From: Alphaproteobacteria bacterium
GTDB taxonomy: Bacteria; Pseudomonadota; Alphaproteobacteria; Rs-D84; CACZYB01
Assembly: GCA_009785175.1 (NCBI GenBank)
Contig: WQWV01000008.1
Span: 1-32,822, forward strand
Length of the DNA stretch: 32,822 nucleotides
Reading direction: 5' to 3'
A model generated the notes under the pieces. It was not told where the DNA came from and searched no databases. It worked only from the letters and a program-made list of their open reading frames with translations. This document shows positions 23,763-32,419 of this stretch, piece by piece. The translations under genes and the position numbers were made by a program. The first letter of the stretch is position 1. Each line of letters begins with the position of its first letter.

Positions 23763-25152
23763 TCAAAAGCTCCGGTAGAAGCGCAACCTGCTCCTTGATA
23801 GCGCCGGCGGAAAACGAAATCACCATGTCGCCCGCGCGGGTGTGGCGTTTTAGAATCTGTGCGGCGTCATAGATATTGCCGGCGGGAAAAGTCTGGGTGC
23901 TTTTTTGAACAGCGTCCAATATATCCTTCTCGTTTTTCATGCCGTGCGCGGCCTCTCCGGCAGAATAAACCGGGAAGACAATCACTCCGTCGGCAAGTTT
24001 GAAGCATTCGGAGAATTCGTGGAAAAGATCGGTGAGGCGCGAGTATCTGTGCGGTTCGAAAAGCGCGAAAATTTTCGTGCCCGGCTTTACCACAGAGCGC
24101 GCCATGGTAAGCGTCGCTTCGATCTCTTTGGGATGATGCGCATAGTCGTCGTATATTTCGATGCCGTTTTTAGTTTCGCCGACAAGCGTGAAGCGGTGCT
24201 TGACGCCCAAAAATTTCGCCGCGGCCTCCTTCATCTTCTCGTGGGAAACGCCAAGGAAGTGCGCGATCGCAAACGCAACAAGCGCATTTTGGATATTGTG
24301 CGCGCCGGCGATGGGAATCATGACATCCGCTATTTTTTCCCCTTTGATTATGACGTCGAAGGTTTGCGAGAAATTCTCGCGCCGGATATTTTCGGCACGG
24401 ATGTCGCCTCCGGTCAAGCCGTAGGTAAGGATCGTCTTCTCACCCTTATATTTATCGGCAAGCTCGCGTGTTGTCGGGTGGTCGGCGCAGAGGACCACCA
24501 GGCCGCCCTTGGGCGTGCGTTTGATAAAATTCTCGAAGGTGTTTTTTACATTTTCGAACGTGGAATAGAAATCCAAATGCTCGGCGTCTATGTTCGTGAT
24601 CACCGCTATGGTCGGCGTGAATTTATCGAGGTTGCCGAAAGCCTCGCACGTTTCGGCGACAAGCCAGTCGCCCTCGCCGATACGATTGTGCGATCCGTAA
24701 TAATTCATGACGCCGCCGTTGATGATGGTCGGTTTCAATCCCGCTATGTCAAGCATGGTGCCGACAAAGCTTGTCGTCGTCGTCTTGCCGTGCGTGCCGG
24801 CGATCGAAATGCCTTTTTTAAGGCGCATCAGGGCGTCCAGCATCTCGGCCCGTTCGATAAGCGGGAGACCCATGGATTTCGCCGAGAGGAGCTCGACGTT
24901 CGTGTTGGCGATCGCGTTCGAATACACAACAGCGCCCGCGCCGTCAAGGTTCGAGGCCCTATGCCCGATGAACGCCTTTATTCCTTTGGCGCGAAGCGAT
25001 GCCATGTTCTCGTTTTCTATATTATTAGAGCCCTGGACCTCGTAGTCCAAGGATTTCATCGTTTCCGCGATCGAGCTCATGCCTATGCCGGCGATGCCGA
25101 TGAAATGCACCGCTTTGGATTTATCGAAGTTCGCTAGGTTCAGTTTGCTCAT
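23746..25152 (-). CDS. murC: UDP-N-acetylmuramate--L-alanine ligase
   Basis: A 468-residue cytoplasmic Mur ligase adding L-alanine to UDP-MurNAc. The N-terminal substrate domain has HFIGIAGIGMSSIAE. The P-loop is GTHGKTTTT (119-127), followed by GSHNRIGEGDWLVAETCE, NIDAEHLDFY and the C-terminal YDDYAHHPKEIEATL with FEPHRYSR. Length is normal. ATGA overlap with murG; 17-base overlap with murB. Confidence 0.97.
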   Translation of the reverse strand: MSKLNLANFDKSKAVHFIGIAGIGMSSIAETMKSLDYEVQGSNNIENENMASLRAKGIKAFIGHRASNLDGAGAVVYSNAIANTNVELLSAKSMGLPLIERAEMLDALMRLKKGISIAGTHGKTTTTSFVGTMLDIAGLKPTIINGGVMNYYGSHNRIGEGDWLVAETCEAFGNLDKFTPTIAVITNIDAEHLDFYSTFENVKNTFENFIKRTPKGGLVVLCADHPTTRELADKYKGEKTILTYGLTGGDIRAENIRRENFSQTFDVIIKGEKIADVMIPIAGAHNIQNALVAFAIAHFLGVSHEKMKEAAAKFLGVKHRFTLVGETKNGIEIYDDYAHHPKEIEATLTMARSVVKPGTKIFALFEPHRYSRLTDLFHEFSECFKLADGVIVFPVYSAGEAAHGMKNEKDILDAVQKSTQTFPAGNIYDAAQILKRHTRAGDMVISFSAGAIKEQVALLPELLNANKD

Positions 25153-26219
25153 GCCTTAATCCCAAGAAGCGCCACGATGTTGGCCGCGGCGTCGTTATCG
25201 TTCGGGAAGACCTTAGCAGACTTTGCCATAGACGCAAGCTTTTTCTTGTCGCATAAATTCGCGTCGCAAAGCATGGAGTGGAAGGCATTAGTCATAGACT
25301 GTTCCGAAAAATCGTGCTGTTCGATAATAATCGCTCCGCCGTTTTTGGCGATGATCTCGGCGTTGAGGTATTGTTGCCTATCCTTGTGTTTGATGGGCAC
25401 TAAGATCGAGGGGATTCCAAGCGTGCCGATCTCGTATACCTGGTTCGCGCCGGCGCGGCCGATAAATATATGGCTTTCCCGCAGGATTTTCGCCGGGTGG
25501 TCGAAGAAGGCGGCGACCTTGGCCTCTATATCGGCGGCGTCGTAGAATTTCTGGATCCGCGCCACGTCCTGCTCGATCGCCTGCTGGAACACGCGGACGG
25601 GATATTCGTTAGCGAGTTTTGCGATCGCTTCTTTGATATGTTCGGAAAAAATCTGGGCCCCTTGCGAACCGCCGAGGATAGTTATCGTAATCTTGCCGTC
25701 AAGCGTGGGATAGGCCGTGCGAGCGGCGTCCATTACCGAATCGCGAATCGGAAGGCCGGTGATATAGGTCTTGGCCTTGGGCGCGTTTATGGTATTAGGA
25801 AAGCTTACCGCCACCTTGCCGGCGAAATATTTAAGCAACAGGTTTGCGTTGCCAAGAGTGGCGTCGGCGTTGAAAATAACGGTCTTCCTGAACGTCAACG
25901 CTCCGATTATGACCGGCGGAACGGAGATGTATCCTCCCATGCCGATCACCGCTTGCGGGCGTATCTTTATCATGTGCACTATCGTTTGAAAAAATCCTAT
26001 GCCAAGTTGGATCAGCGTTTTTATGCGGCGGATTATCCCCTCGCCGCTCCATTGCCCGCCGTTGATTTCATATATATTCTTGAATCCGCCCGCGAATTTC
26101 ATGCCGCGGTCGTCGGTGATCAGGAATACCTCGTGTCCCGCCTCTTCGAGCCGTTCACGAACCATGGTTGCAGGGAAAAGGTGGCCGCCGGTGCCCCCGG
26201 CCGCTATTATTATCCTCAT
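25149..26219 (-). CDS. murG: Lipid II synthase MurG (GlcNAc transferase)
   Basis: A 356-residue peripheral membrane GT28 glycosyltransferase converting lipid I to lipid II. The N-terminal GGTGGHLFP loop lies at residues 8-16, followed by a second glycine-rich ILGGSQGAQIFSE and the donor-binding GRAGANQVYEIGTLGIPSILVPIKHKDRQQYLNAE. The start is placed at 26219: it gives the family N-terminus MRIIIAAGGTGGH and overlaps the ftsW stop (ATGA). A frame extending 51 codons further upstream is a read-through of ftsW sequence. Confidence 0.96.
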   Translation of the reverse strand: MRIIIAAGGTGGHLFPATMVRERLEEAGHEVFLITDDRGMKFAGGFKNIYEINGGQWSGEGIIRRIKTLIQLGIGFFQTIVHMIKIRPQAVIGMGGYISVPPVIIGALTFRKTVIFNADATLGNANLLLKYFAGKVAVSFPNTINAPKAKTYITGLPIRDSVMDAARTAYPTLDGKITITILGGSQGAQIFSEHIKEAIAKLANEYPVRVFQQAIEQDVARIQKFYDAADIEAKVAAFFDHPAKILRESHIFIGRAGANQVYEIGTLGIPSILVPIKHKDRQQYLNAEIIAKNGGAIIIEQHDFSEQSMTNAFHSMLCDANLCDKKKLASMAKSAKVFPNDNDAAANIVALLGIKA

Positions 26220-27337
26220 TTTTTTATCTCCTCTTTTTGCGGGCGCAAAAGGCACAAGACTATGCCTATGGCCATGTATGACGATATGAGCGACGAGCCG
26301 CCCGAAGAAATAAACGGCATGGTCATACCCTTGGGCGGTATAATGCCAAGCGCGCTTGAGATATTGACGCAATATTGGAAAACCAAATATCCCGCTATGC
26401 CAGAGCAGGCGTAATACGCAGTCGGGTTCCTATGCGTGGCTTTACTTAAAATGGAAAGCGAGAGCGCGAACGCCGCGGCGATCACCGCTACGGCAAGTAG
26501 AATGCCGAAGGATTCGACCATAGCCGCGAATACGAAGTCGGTGTGCACGTCGGGGATATGCTGTCTTAAGTTCGTTCTGCCGCCGCCGATCAACCCGGCG
26601 TTTCGTATCGAGCGGAGCGAGGCGTCTATCTGGTGCCGATCCTTGACGTCCTTTGATAGGAATTTCTCGACGCGCGAGTTTACGTGCGGCACTATTTTAT
26701 AGGCCAGAAAAATACCGCATATCGCTATGCCCGCCGCAAGAAATACCCAGCGCAATTTCGCGCCCGCAAGGAAGATCTGGACCCCGAAGATCGCGATCAA
26801 GAAGGTAGCCGTCATGCCGTAATCCGGTTGGCGCGTCAAGATTCCAGCTATGGCCGCCGCCATTATCGCCATAAACCAGCCGAGGAATTTGCGTTTTCGC
26901 GGATCGGGCTCGCGCTTGAATTTCGCGATCAATGTGGCAAGAAGGAGCGCGGTTATCGGCTTTAGAAACTCGCTTGGCTGTAGTTGAAATCCCCAAAGGA
27001 AGATCCAGCGGTGCGCGCCGTTTATCGGGCGGTTGAACAGAGTCCAGACCGTTAGGCCAATCAAAACTATGAACGCAAGCGGCGCCAGTCTTTCCAGCGT
27101 CCTTGCCCTTTGCGTCGAAATCACGAACATCGCGGCCAAGCCCAAGACCAGGTATATCGGGTAATTTCGGAAGTAAAAAAATCCGCCCTGCTTGATCCTA
27201 TCGGCGGCATACGGCGCGGCGCTGAACATCATGAAAAGACCCATGACGGTCAGGAAAAGCGCGAGTGCAAGTATCGTCTTGTCGATCGAGAGCCACCAAC
27301 GCGAAACAAGCGAATTGTCAAGGCGGGAGACCCTCAT
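26216..27337 (-). CDS. ftsW: Peptidoglycan glycosyltransferase FtsW
   Basis: A 373-residue SEDS-family integral membrane protein with about ten helices, polymerising lipid II at the septum. Family marks are NGAHRWIFLWGFQLQPSEFLKP, LTRQPDYGMTATFL (catalytic aspartate in the QPD motif), GGGRTNLRQHIPDVHTDFVFAAMVESFG and IIPPKGMTMPFISSGGSS. It lies between murD and murG, as in the usual dcw order. Confidence 0.96.
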   Translation of the reverse strand: MRVSRLDNSLVSRWWLSIDKTILALALFLTVMGLFMMFSAAPYAADRIKQGGFFYFRNYPIYLVLGLAAMFVISTQRARTLERLAPLAFIVLIGLTVWTLFNRPINGAHRWIFLWGFQLQPSEFLKPITALLLATLIAKFKREPDPRKRKFLGWFMAIMAAAIAGILTRQPDYGMTATFLIAIFGVQIFLAGAKLRWVFLAAGIAICGIFLAYKIVPHVNSRVEKFLSKDVKDRHQIDASLRSIRNAGLIGGGRTNLRQHIPDVHTDFVFAAMVESFGILLAVAVIAAAFALSLSILSKATHRNPTAYYACSGIAGYLVFQYCVNISSALGIIPPKGMTMPFISSGGSSLISSYMAIGIVLCLLRPQKEEIKK

Positions 27338-27338
27338 A

Positions 27339-28739
27339 TCAGGCCTTCTTCTTTTCGGCCTTGGCTTTGGCCTCGTCGAAAAGTTGTATGAAGTGTGCGC
27401 CGCGGGCCTCGAAATCCTTATATTGATCGAAGCTTGATGTGGCAGGGGAGAGGAGGATCACGGGTTTCGCGACCTTGCCTTTTTTCAAATCCTTTTCCGC
27501 GTATTTAAGGGCTTTTTTGAACGCCTTGTCGAGTTTGTCGCAGCGCTTGGATTTAACCAATTTTTTAATGTCGCCGTGGAATTCGCGGGCGCATTCGCCG
27601 ATCAAGAACGCGCGTTTGACTTTCTTTGCAATCGTAGGAAGAATGCTTTTGATTCCACCTTCCTTCATGCGGCCGCCCGCTATCCAATAAATATCCCCGA
27701 AGGTTTCGAGCGCCGGCAGAACAGCCTCGGCGTCGGTCGCCTTTGAATCATTCACAAAGTCTATGCCGTTTATTGTGCCGATAAGTTGTTGCCTGTGCGC
27801 CAGGTTTTCGAAGGAAGATATAGCTTTGGCTATGATAGAATTGGAAACGCCAAGCGCGGATGTTATCGCCCAGGCGACGCCCATGTTCTGCCAATTGTGC
27901 CGGCCCTTTAGGTTTTCGAACTGCGACAGGTCGGACGTTTCCTTATCCTTTATGAAAAGAATACCCTTGGGGCTTACATAGTAATCTGCGGTTTTGCTTT
28001 TGGTCGAAACGGATAGATTCTTGAAGCGGGGCATATTGTTTTCAAGTTCCGCGAAAATCCGCTTGGTCGGAGTGTCGTCGATCGCGACTATGTTCGTGCC
28101 GGCGGTTTTGGTAGCGCGGTTGAAAATACGTTTCTTTGCCGCGATATAGCCTTCCATTCCGCCGTGGCGGTCAAGGTGGTCGGGAGTGATATTCAAAAGC
28201 GCAGCTATGTCGAGATCGAGGCTTGGCGTCAACTCCAACTGATAGCTCGAAAGTTCAAGAACGTAGATTCCGCCCGCCGGCAATATGGGCATATCGAACA
28301 CGGGAATGCCAATATTACCGCCAAGGGCCGCGGGAACGCCTGCTTCTTTTAGAATGTGGTGGACAAGTGCGGTGGTCGTCGTCTTGCCGTTCGTGCCGGT
28401 GATGCCGACATACTTATAATCACTATGCGCGGCCACAAAAATATCAAGGTCGGATATTATCGGCGTGCCCGAGAGCCTTGCGCGTTCCGCCGCCGGGTGC
28501 GGTTTTGGAAACGTATGCGGAATGCCGGGGCTTATCAAAAAATAATCGACGTCCGTAAAATCGTGGTTCGACAGGTCGACTATCGAGGCGCCGATGGCCG
28601 CGGCTTCTTTGCGAAGCACCTCGTCCGTGTCATAGGCTATGATGTGGACTCCGTGTTGTTTTAGGGTTTTTAGCGTCGACATTCCCGACTTGCCAAGGCC
28701 AAGTATCGCAATCGTCTTGTTCAGCAATGTGTTCAGCAT
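27339..28739 (-). CDS. murD: UDP-N-acetylmuramoyl-L-alanine--D-glutamate ligase
   Basis: A 466-residue Mur ligase adding D-glutamate. AILGLGKSGMSTL is at the N-terminus, the P-loop GTNGKTTTT at 115-123, then GGNIGIPVF, YVLELSSYQLE, NITPDHLDRHG, FVNDSKATDAEAVLPAL and IAGGRMKEGG. The C-terminus is slightly extended with a lysine/alanine-rich tail. It abuts mraY with no gap, and its stop is one base from the ftsW start. Confidence 0.96.
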   Translation of the reverse strand: MLNTLLNKTIAILGLGKSGMSTLKTLKQHGVHIIAYDTDEVLRKEAAAIGASIVDLSNHDFTDVDYFLISPGIPHTFPKPHPAAERARLSGTPIISDLDIFVAAHSDYKYVGITGTNGKTTTTALVHHILKEAGVPAALGGNIGIPVFDMPILPAGGIYVLELSSYQLELTPSLDLDIAALLNITPDHLDRHGGMEGYIAAKKRIFNRATKTAGTNIVAIDDTPTKRIFAELENNMPRFKNLSVSTKSKTADYYVSPKGILFIKDKETSDLSQFENLKGRHNWQNMGVAWAITSALGVSNSIIAKAISSFENLAHRQQLIGTINGIDFVNDSKATDAEAVLPALETFGDIYWIAGGRMKEGGIKSILPTIAKKVKRAFLIGECAREFHGDIKKLVKSKRCDKLDKAFKKALKYAEKDLKKGKVAKPVILLSPATSSFDQYKDFEARGAHFIQLFDEAKAKAEKKKA

Positions 28740-29813
28740 TTACCGGACCTTTATCGATGAAAGCGCTATTAGCGCCAAGATAACAGAAACTATCCAAAAC
28801 CTTATCACAAGCGTTTGCTCGGACGTGCCGCCAAGTTCGAAGTGGTGATGTAGCGGCGCCATGCGGAAGACCCTTTTGCCCCGCAGCTTGAACGAGCCGA
28901 CCTGGATTATGACCGACAGCGCCTCGGCTACGAAAATCGCGCCCGCAATGAGCAGAAGAAGCTCGGACTTCGTAATCACAGCGACCGTGCCAAGCGTGCC
29001 GCCGATGGCGAGGCTCCCTACATCGCCCATGAAAATCTTGGCCGGGTGAGCGTTGAACCAGAGGAAGCCCAGGAGGCCGCCGATTACCGCGCCGATGAAC
29101 ACGCTTATCTCGCCCGCGCCGGGGACGTGAGGCAGGAACAGGTAGAGCGAGAAGTCCGCTCGGCCAATCAGATACGCTACTACCAAAAACACTATGAACG
29201 CGCTTATGCCCGTAAGCGAGGCAAGCGAGTCCATGCCGTCGGTCAAGTTGAACGCATTCGCGGTGGCCGTTATGACCAGGCCCCCGAACGCTATGTAGAG
29301 CCAGCCGAGGTCAATCATGGTGTTTTTAAGGAACGGGACGGCAAGCGCGTCCTTTAGCATCGCGGGCATGAACTGGCCTATTAGATAGCTTATCACACAA
29401 CCGATCGCGAACTGGAGCGCGAGGCGTGTTTTGCCCGAGAGGCCGCGGTAGGCGTTGCCGCGCATGATCTTGAAGTAATCGTCGACAAAGCCTATCAATC
29501 CGAAGCTTGCCATCACACAGATCGTCAGCCAGATATACGGGTTCATAAGGTTGCACCAAAGCATGGCGGACGTAAACACCGAGCCGATAATAAGAATGCC
29601 GCCCATGGTCGGCGTGCCGGATTTTTTAAGGTGGGTTTCGGGACCCTCTTTGCGTATAGGTTGCTGGAACCGCTTTTTAACAAAATTTATGAACGGCTTG
29701 CCGAAGACAAGGCAGATTATAAACGCGGTCATAAGCGCCGCCCCGGTCCTGAACGAAATATAGCGGAAGAGGTTCAAAAGCTCGGGGTAGAGCGAGGTCA
29801 AGTGATAAAACAT
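28740..29813 (-). CDS. mraY: Phospho-N-acetylmuramoyl-pentapeptide-transferase
   Basis: A 357-residue polytopic membrane enzyme forming lipid I from UDP-MurNAc-pentapeptide and undecaprenyl phosphate. KKSGTPTMGGILI, the aspartate pair in GLIGFVDDYFK, NAFNLTDGMDSLA and PLHHHFELGG are all present. It is the first gene of the cluster here; murE and murF are not upstream within the window. An AAAGGA ribosome-binding site precedes ATG 29813. Confidence 0.97.
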   Translation of the reverse strand: MFYHLTSLYPELLNLFRYISFRTGAALMTAFIICLVFGKPFINFVKKRFQQPIRKEGPETHLKKSGTPTMGGILIIGSVFTSAMLWCNLMNPYIWLTICVMASFGLIGFVDDYFKIMRGNAYRGLSGKTRLALQFAIGCVISYLIGQFMPAMLKDALAVPFLKNTMIDLGWLYIAFGGLVITATANAFNLTDGMDSLASLTGISAFIVFLVVAYLIGRADFSLYLFLPHVPGAGEISVFIGAVIGGLLGFLWFNAHPAKIFMGDVGSLAIGGTLGTVAVITKSELLLLIAGAIFVAEALSVIIQVGSFKLRGKRVFRMAPLHHHFELGGTSEQTLVIRFWIVSVILALIALSSIKVR

Positions 29814-29837
29814 GATTAATTCCTTTTATTCCCGTCA

Positions 29838-29866
29838 ATTATAGCATTTCGGGGGGCTTTACTCAA
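29838..29866 (-). promoter_or_regulatory. Promoter of the mraY-murB operon
   Basis: On the minus strand TTGAGT (29866-29861), 17 bases, and a perfect TATAAT (29843-29838), about 25 bases before the mraY ATG. Confidence 0.65.
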
Positions 29867-29894
29867 GCTTTTTATATGGTTTGTCGATTTTCGC

Positions 29895-29923
29895 TTGACT
29901 TTGCGAGGGCCGATATATAAAAT
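29895..29923 (+). promoter_or_regulatory. Promoter of rpmH
   Basis: TTGACT (29895-29900), 17 bases, and TAAAAT (29918-29923), about 24 bases before the rpmH ATG; AAGAGG serves as ribosome-binding site. Confidence 0.6.
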
Positions 29924-29946
29924 GCACCGAAAACAAGAGGTTTATT

Positions 29947-30102
29947 ATGTCGACGAAAAGAACTTGGCAACCTTCCAGAATAGTCCGTGCGCGACGCCAC
30001 GGCTTCCGCTCGCGTATGGCAACCGTCAACGGACGTTCGGTATTGAACGCTCGCCGCGCAAAGGGGCGCAAGCGTTTGGTTGTGTCCGTTAGAAAAGACT
30101 AA
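29947..30102 (+). CDS. rpmH: 50S ribosomal protein bL34
   Basis: This encodes 51 residues, [18 protein letters not shown] at the start and [20 protein letters not shown] at the end, the typical L34 pattern. It is slightly longer than the usual 44-46 residues because of a short C-terminal extension. rnpA follows, as in most bacteria. Confidence 0.96.
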   Translation: MSTKRTWQPSRIVRARRHGFRSRMATVNGRSVLNARRAKGRKRLVVSVRKD

Positions 30103-30130
30103 TTCTTTAACTTATCATGTATTTTTAGTT

Positions 30131-30151
30131 ATACCGGTCTTGACCCGGTAT
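30131..30151. repeat. Short palindrome between rpmH and rnpA
   Basis: ATACCGG and CCGGTAT arms around TCTTGAC. On the minus strand the centre reads GGGTCAAGACC, matching the palindromic repeat family seen in murB. It contains the -35 box of the rnpA promoter. Confidence 0.5.
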
Positions 30152-30168
30152 TAGGTCTGTAATATAAT
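30140..30168 (+). promoter_or_regulatory. Promoter of rnpA, probably leaderless
   Basis: TTGACC (30140-30145), 17 bases and a perfect TATAAT (30163-30168). Only six bases remain before ATG 30175, so transcription should start at the ATG. No Shine-Dalgarno sequence is present. Confidence 0.6.
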
Positions 30169-30174
30169 CCCCCT

Positions 30175-30579
30175 ATGACCCGCAGCTATACATTGAAAAA
30201 CCGCGAAAAGAAGCTTTTGATCCTCAAGAGCAGGCAGAAGGATTTCATACGTCTTAATGCGCGCGAAGTGCCAGATGTCAAGACTGTATCCAGCCCGCAT
30301 ATACTTATCACATACGCCGCCACGCGCTTTGACGGCGCGGATTTCCATGTCGGATTTACCGCCACCAAGAAGTCCATTTCCAAGTTGGCGGTGGTTCGGA
30401 ACAAAATCAAACGAAGGCTTCGTGCCGCGACGAACGAGCTTATCGGCGCGCGCGAGGAGCTTGCCGCAATAGATATGTTGATTATCGCGCGCAAGGGGGC
30501 GGCGGATATTCCGGCGGGCGAACTTAGGGACGAGCTTTCGAAACTACTTGGGCGAATACCAATCAATAAGGTTGTTTAA
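30175..30579 (+). CDS. rnpA: Ribonuclease P protein component
   Basis: A 134-residue basic protein that assists the RNase P RNA in cutting tRNA 5' leaders. The diagnostic RNR-type motif is present as VVRNKIKRRLRAA, preceded by GFTATKKSISKLA, with IIARKGAADIPAGELRDELSKLL at the C-terminus. The RNA partner rnpB is encoded 0.9 kb downstream on the other strand. The stop overlaps the start of the next gene (TAATG). Confidence 0.93.
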   Translation: MTRSYTLKNREKKLLILKSRQKDFIRLNAREVPDVKTVSSPHILITYAATRFDGADFHVGFTATKKSISKLAVVRNKIKRRLRAATNELIGAREELAAIDMLIIARKGAADIPAGELRDELSKLLGRIPINKVV

Positions 30580-31445
30580 TGGGCTATGTTTGGGCAATCA
30601 CGGCCTCGATTTTCTATGCGTTATATGTAGTGCCGCGCAAGTTTTCGCGTGCGGCGCCCGAGGTGTATACCTATTTCGTAGGCCTTGGGTTTTTCGCCTT
30701 CGCGTTTTTGAATTTCATAATCGACGGGGCAAGCGCGAGTTTTGCCGATGTGCGGCTTTTCGCAACCGCGGGGCAGGGTGTTGCATGGGCATTCGGCACT
30801 ATTTTATTCATGATAGGCATAGACAAAGTGGGGCTTGTCAAATCGCGGCAATGGCACCGTGCGATCGCCTATCCCGGCGGCATACTGCTAAGCCTTCTGA
30901 TTTTGCGCGAGCATTCGGTGATGAACATGTTCTGGTTCGGATTGGCATTTGCGACCGTGTTGATTGCCGCTTTGCTTTTTACCATACGCGAGGGGGAAAC
31001 CGTGCGCGAGCTTGGCCGCGGAATATGGTTCAGCATTGCCGCAGCCCTTGTCTTTTCCATCTGCTCGCCGCTTCAGAAAATAGGCGCGCCGGCGGATCTG
31101 CATGCCCAACAGCTTGTATTCTCCGCCTCGATTTTCATTACCATAGCGTTATGGTTGGTGGTGCGACGACGGCCTATGGGCGAGCTTTTGCAGATTGGGA
31201 GGCGGGATAATTTGTTGGCGATTTCGGGCGGCGTCATGTATACCTTTGCGTCGATTTTTACGATTCAAGCCTATCGGCTTATGACCGCGTCGCTTGCTTC
31301 GACAATATTACAATTAATGTCGGTGTGGAGCATTCTTATCGGCATAATTTGGTTCAAAGAGATATCGTGGTCGCGGCATAAATGGCGGATTGTGGCGGGA
31401 ACGGTGGCGACTGTTGCGGCTATTTTATTGACGTTGAAGGTTTAG
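30579..31445 (+). CDS. EamA/DMT-superfamily transporter
   Basis: A 288-residue membrane protein with about ten hydrophobic helices in two repeats (N-terminal GYVWAITASIFYALYVVPRK, C-terminal TASLASTILQLMSVWSILIGIIWFKE). The substrate is unknown. It differs clearly from the transporter at 4986. Its start overlaps the rnpA stop, an unusual neighbour since yidD/yidC normally follow rnpA. It is convergent with rnpB. Confidence 0.8.
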   Translation: MGYVWAITASIFYALYVVPRKFSRAAPEVYTYFVGLGFFAFAFLNFIIDGASASFADVRLFATAGQGVAWAFGTILFMIGIDKVGLVKSRQWHRAIAYPGGILLSLLILREHSVMNMFWFGLAFATVLIAALLFTIREGETVRELGRGIWFSIAAALVFSICSPLQKIGAPADLHAQQLVFSASIFITIALWLVVRRRPMGELLQIGRRDNLLAISGGVMYTFASIFTIQAYRLMTASLASTILQLMSVWSILIGIIWFKEISWSRHKWRIVAGTVATVAAILLTLKV

Positions 31446-31484
31446 GGGAACTTGTCAAATTCGTCAAGACGAGGAGTTGAAAAT

Positions 31485-31769
31485 TTGCGGGCGGTCATAA
31501 GCCGGATTCTGTTTATAGGGCTATTACTCTTGATCGTGCGTCGCCGCATAATTCCAGCAGTCTACCCGATGGCTATCCGGGATTTCAACGCCATCCTGTT
31601 TGACCTTGCACCGCATAGAGATTGCCGCGTTTCACCCTGACTTAACAGGCTCGTCTCTGTGGCTCTTATCCGCTGGTTTCCCAGGACGGGTATTACCCGC
31701 TATGCTTCCCGATGGTGTCCGGACTTTCCTCGGACGTTGTTTATGCGCCCGCAGCCCTTTGACCGCCCA
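31485..31769 (-). ncRNA. rnpB: RNase P RNA (type A)
   Basis: Read on the minus strand, the 5' end TGGGCGGTCA pairs with TGACCGCCC near the 3' end (P1 helix). GAGGAAAGTCCGGACACC (about 31732-31714) is the universal conserved region I. ACAGAATCCGGCTTAT (about 31513-31498) is conserved region V, completing the P4 core. Length of about 285 bases is slightly short for type A, suggesting some reduced peripheral helices. The exact 3' end is uncertain by a few bases. Confidence 0.93.
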
Positions 31770-31775
31770 CACATA

Positions 31776-31809
31776 ATCCTATTGCTTGTATTGCAAAATT
31801 GCAATACAA
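31776..31809 (-). promoter_or_regulatory. rnpB promoter overlapped by a perfect palindrome
   Basis: On the minus strand TTGCAA (31804-31799), 17 bases and TAGGAT (31781-31776) place the start at about 31769, the rnpB 5' end. A 24-base inverted repeat with 11-base arms (TTGTATTGCAA/TTGCAATACAA, 31786-31809) covers the -35 box and most of the spacer, like an operator. Confidence 0.55.
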
Positions 31810-31965
31810 TAGTGGGAACTCGTGAACCCGCACGAATAAGCTTCGGTTGGCTTCGGGTAAGCTTTTCGGTCATGGAAGCAATAAGTCCACTCCCTCGAAG
31901 CTTCCCTAGCAACCTTGCTTCTCGCACGGCTTGACGAGTTCGTATTGGACTGGGAGAGTAATGAT

Positions 31966-32364
31966 ATGAAGATTTTTCTGTTCGTTATGTTTTTTGGCTT
32001 TGCCGCAGAGGCCGCCAATCCCAAACGCCTTGAGGGCTGGTCATACAGCCGCAACGTGCGTAATCGCGGGGTTTCGCCCAAGACTCAGGACTTCAACGAT
32101 TCGTTCGGCCAGCGGGACGAGCCGGAGTTCAAACACTATCTTAACGACGACGGCACGGACGCGCGTTTCGACCACAATGCAGGCGGTGAGCGATATCGCA
32201 CCATGCCCGTATATTCGCATCAGGAATTATACGACATACGCGCCGGTCGCGCAGAACCGCGCGGCGAGGAATGGTATGAAGACGGAGAGCCGTGGGAAGA
32301 AGAGGCCATGCAGGATTCGAACTATGAAGAGATGTCCGACGGCTTTGAAGAATTTGTCGAATAG
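31966..32364 (+). CDS. Small secreted acidic protein of unknown function
   Basis: This encodes 132 residues from ATG 31966 (GGAGAG about seven bases upstream; an in-frame start at 31915 would bury the signal peptide). The signal peptide is KIFLFVMFFGFAAEA with cleavage likely before ANPKR. The mature protein has no cysteine and is hydrophilic, with tyrosine-, aspartate- and glutamate-rich segments and a strongly acidic C-terminus (EEWYEDGEPWEEEAM). I do not recognise a family. A second small secreted protein gene with its own promoter follows. Confidence 0.7.
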   Translation: MKIFLFVMFFGFAAEAANPKRLEGWSYSRNVRNRGVSPKTQDFNDSFGQRDEPEFKHYLNDDGTDARFDHNAGGERYRTMPVYSHQELYDIRAGRAEPRGEEWYEDGEPWEEEAMQDSNYEEMSDGFEEFVE

Positions 32365-32366
32365 CG

Positions 32367-32395
32367 TTTACATTGTCCAAAAATTGTGATATAAT
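32367..32395 (+). promoter_or_regulatory. Promoter of the frameshifted small secreted protein gene
   Basis: TTTACA (32367-32372), 17 bases and a perfect TATAAT (32390-32395); GGAGAG precedes ATG 32420. Confidence 0.65.
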
Positions 32396-32419
32396 CCGAT
32401 ATGCAATAGAGGAGAGAAA

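Noticed and set aside
23905-25137. 410-codon plus-strand frame opposite murC
   Set aside because: It is a shadow of murC: murC is an unmistakable Mur ligase on the other strand, and the frame is open only because of codon bias.
25470-26414. 314-codon plus-strand frame opposite murG/ftsW
   Set aside because: Shadow of two recognisable genes, with no family resemblance of its own.
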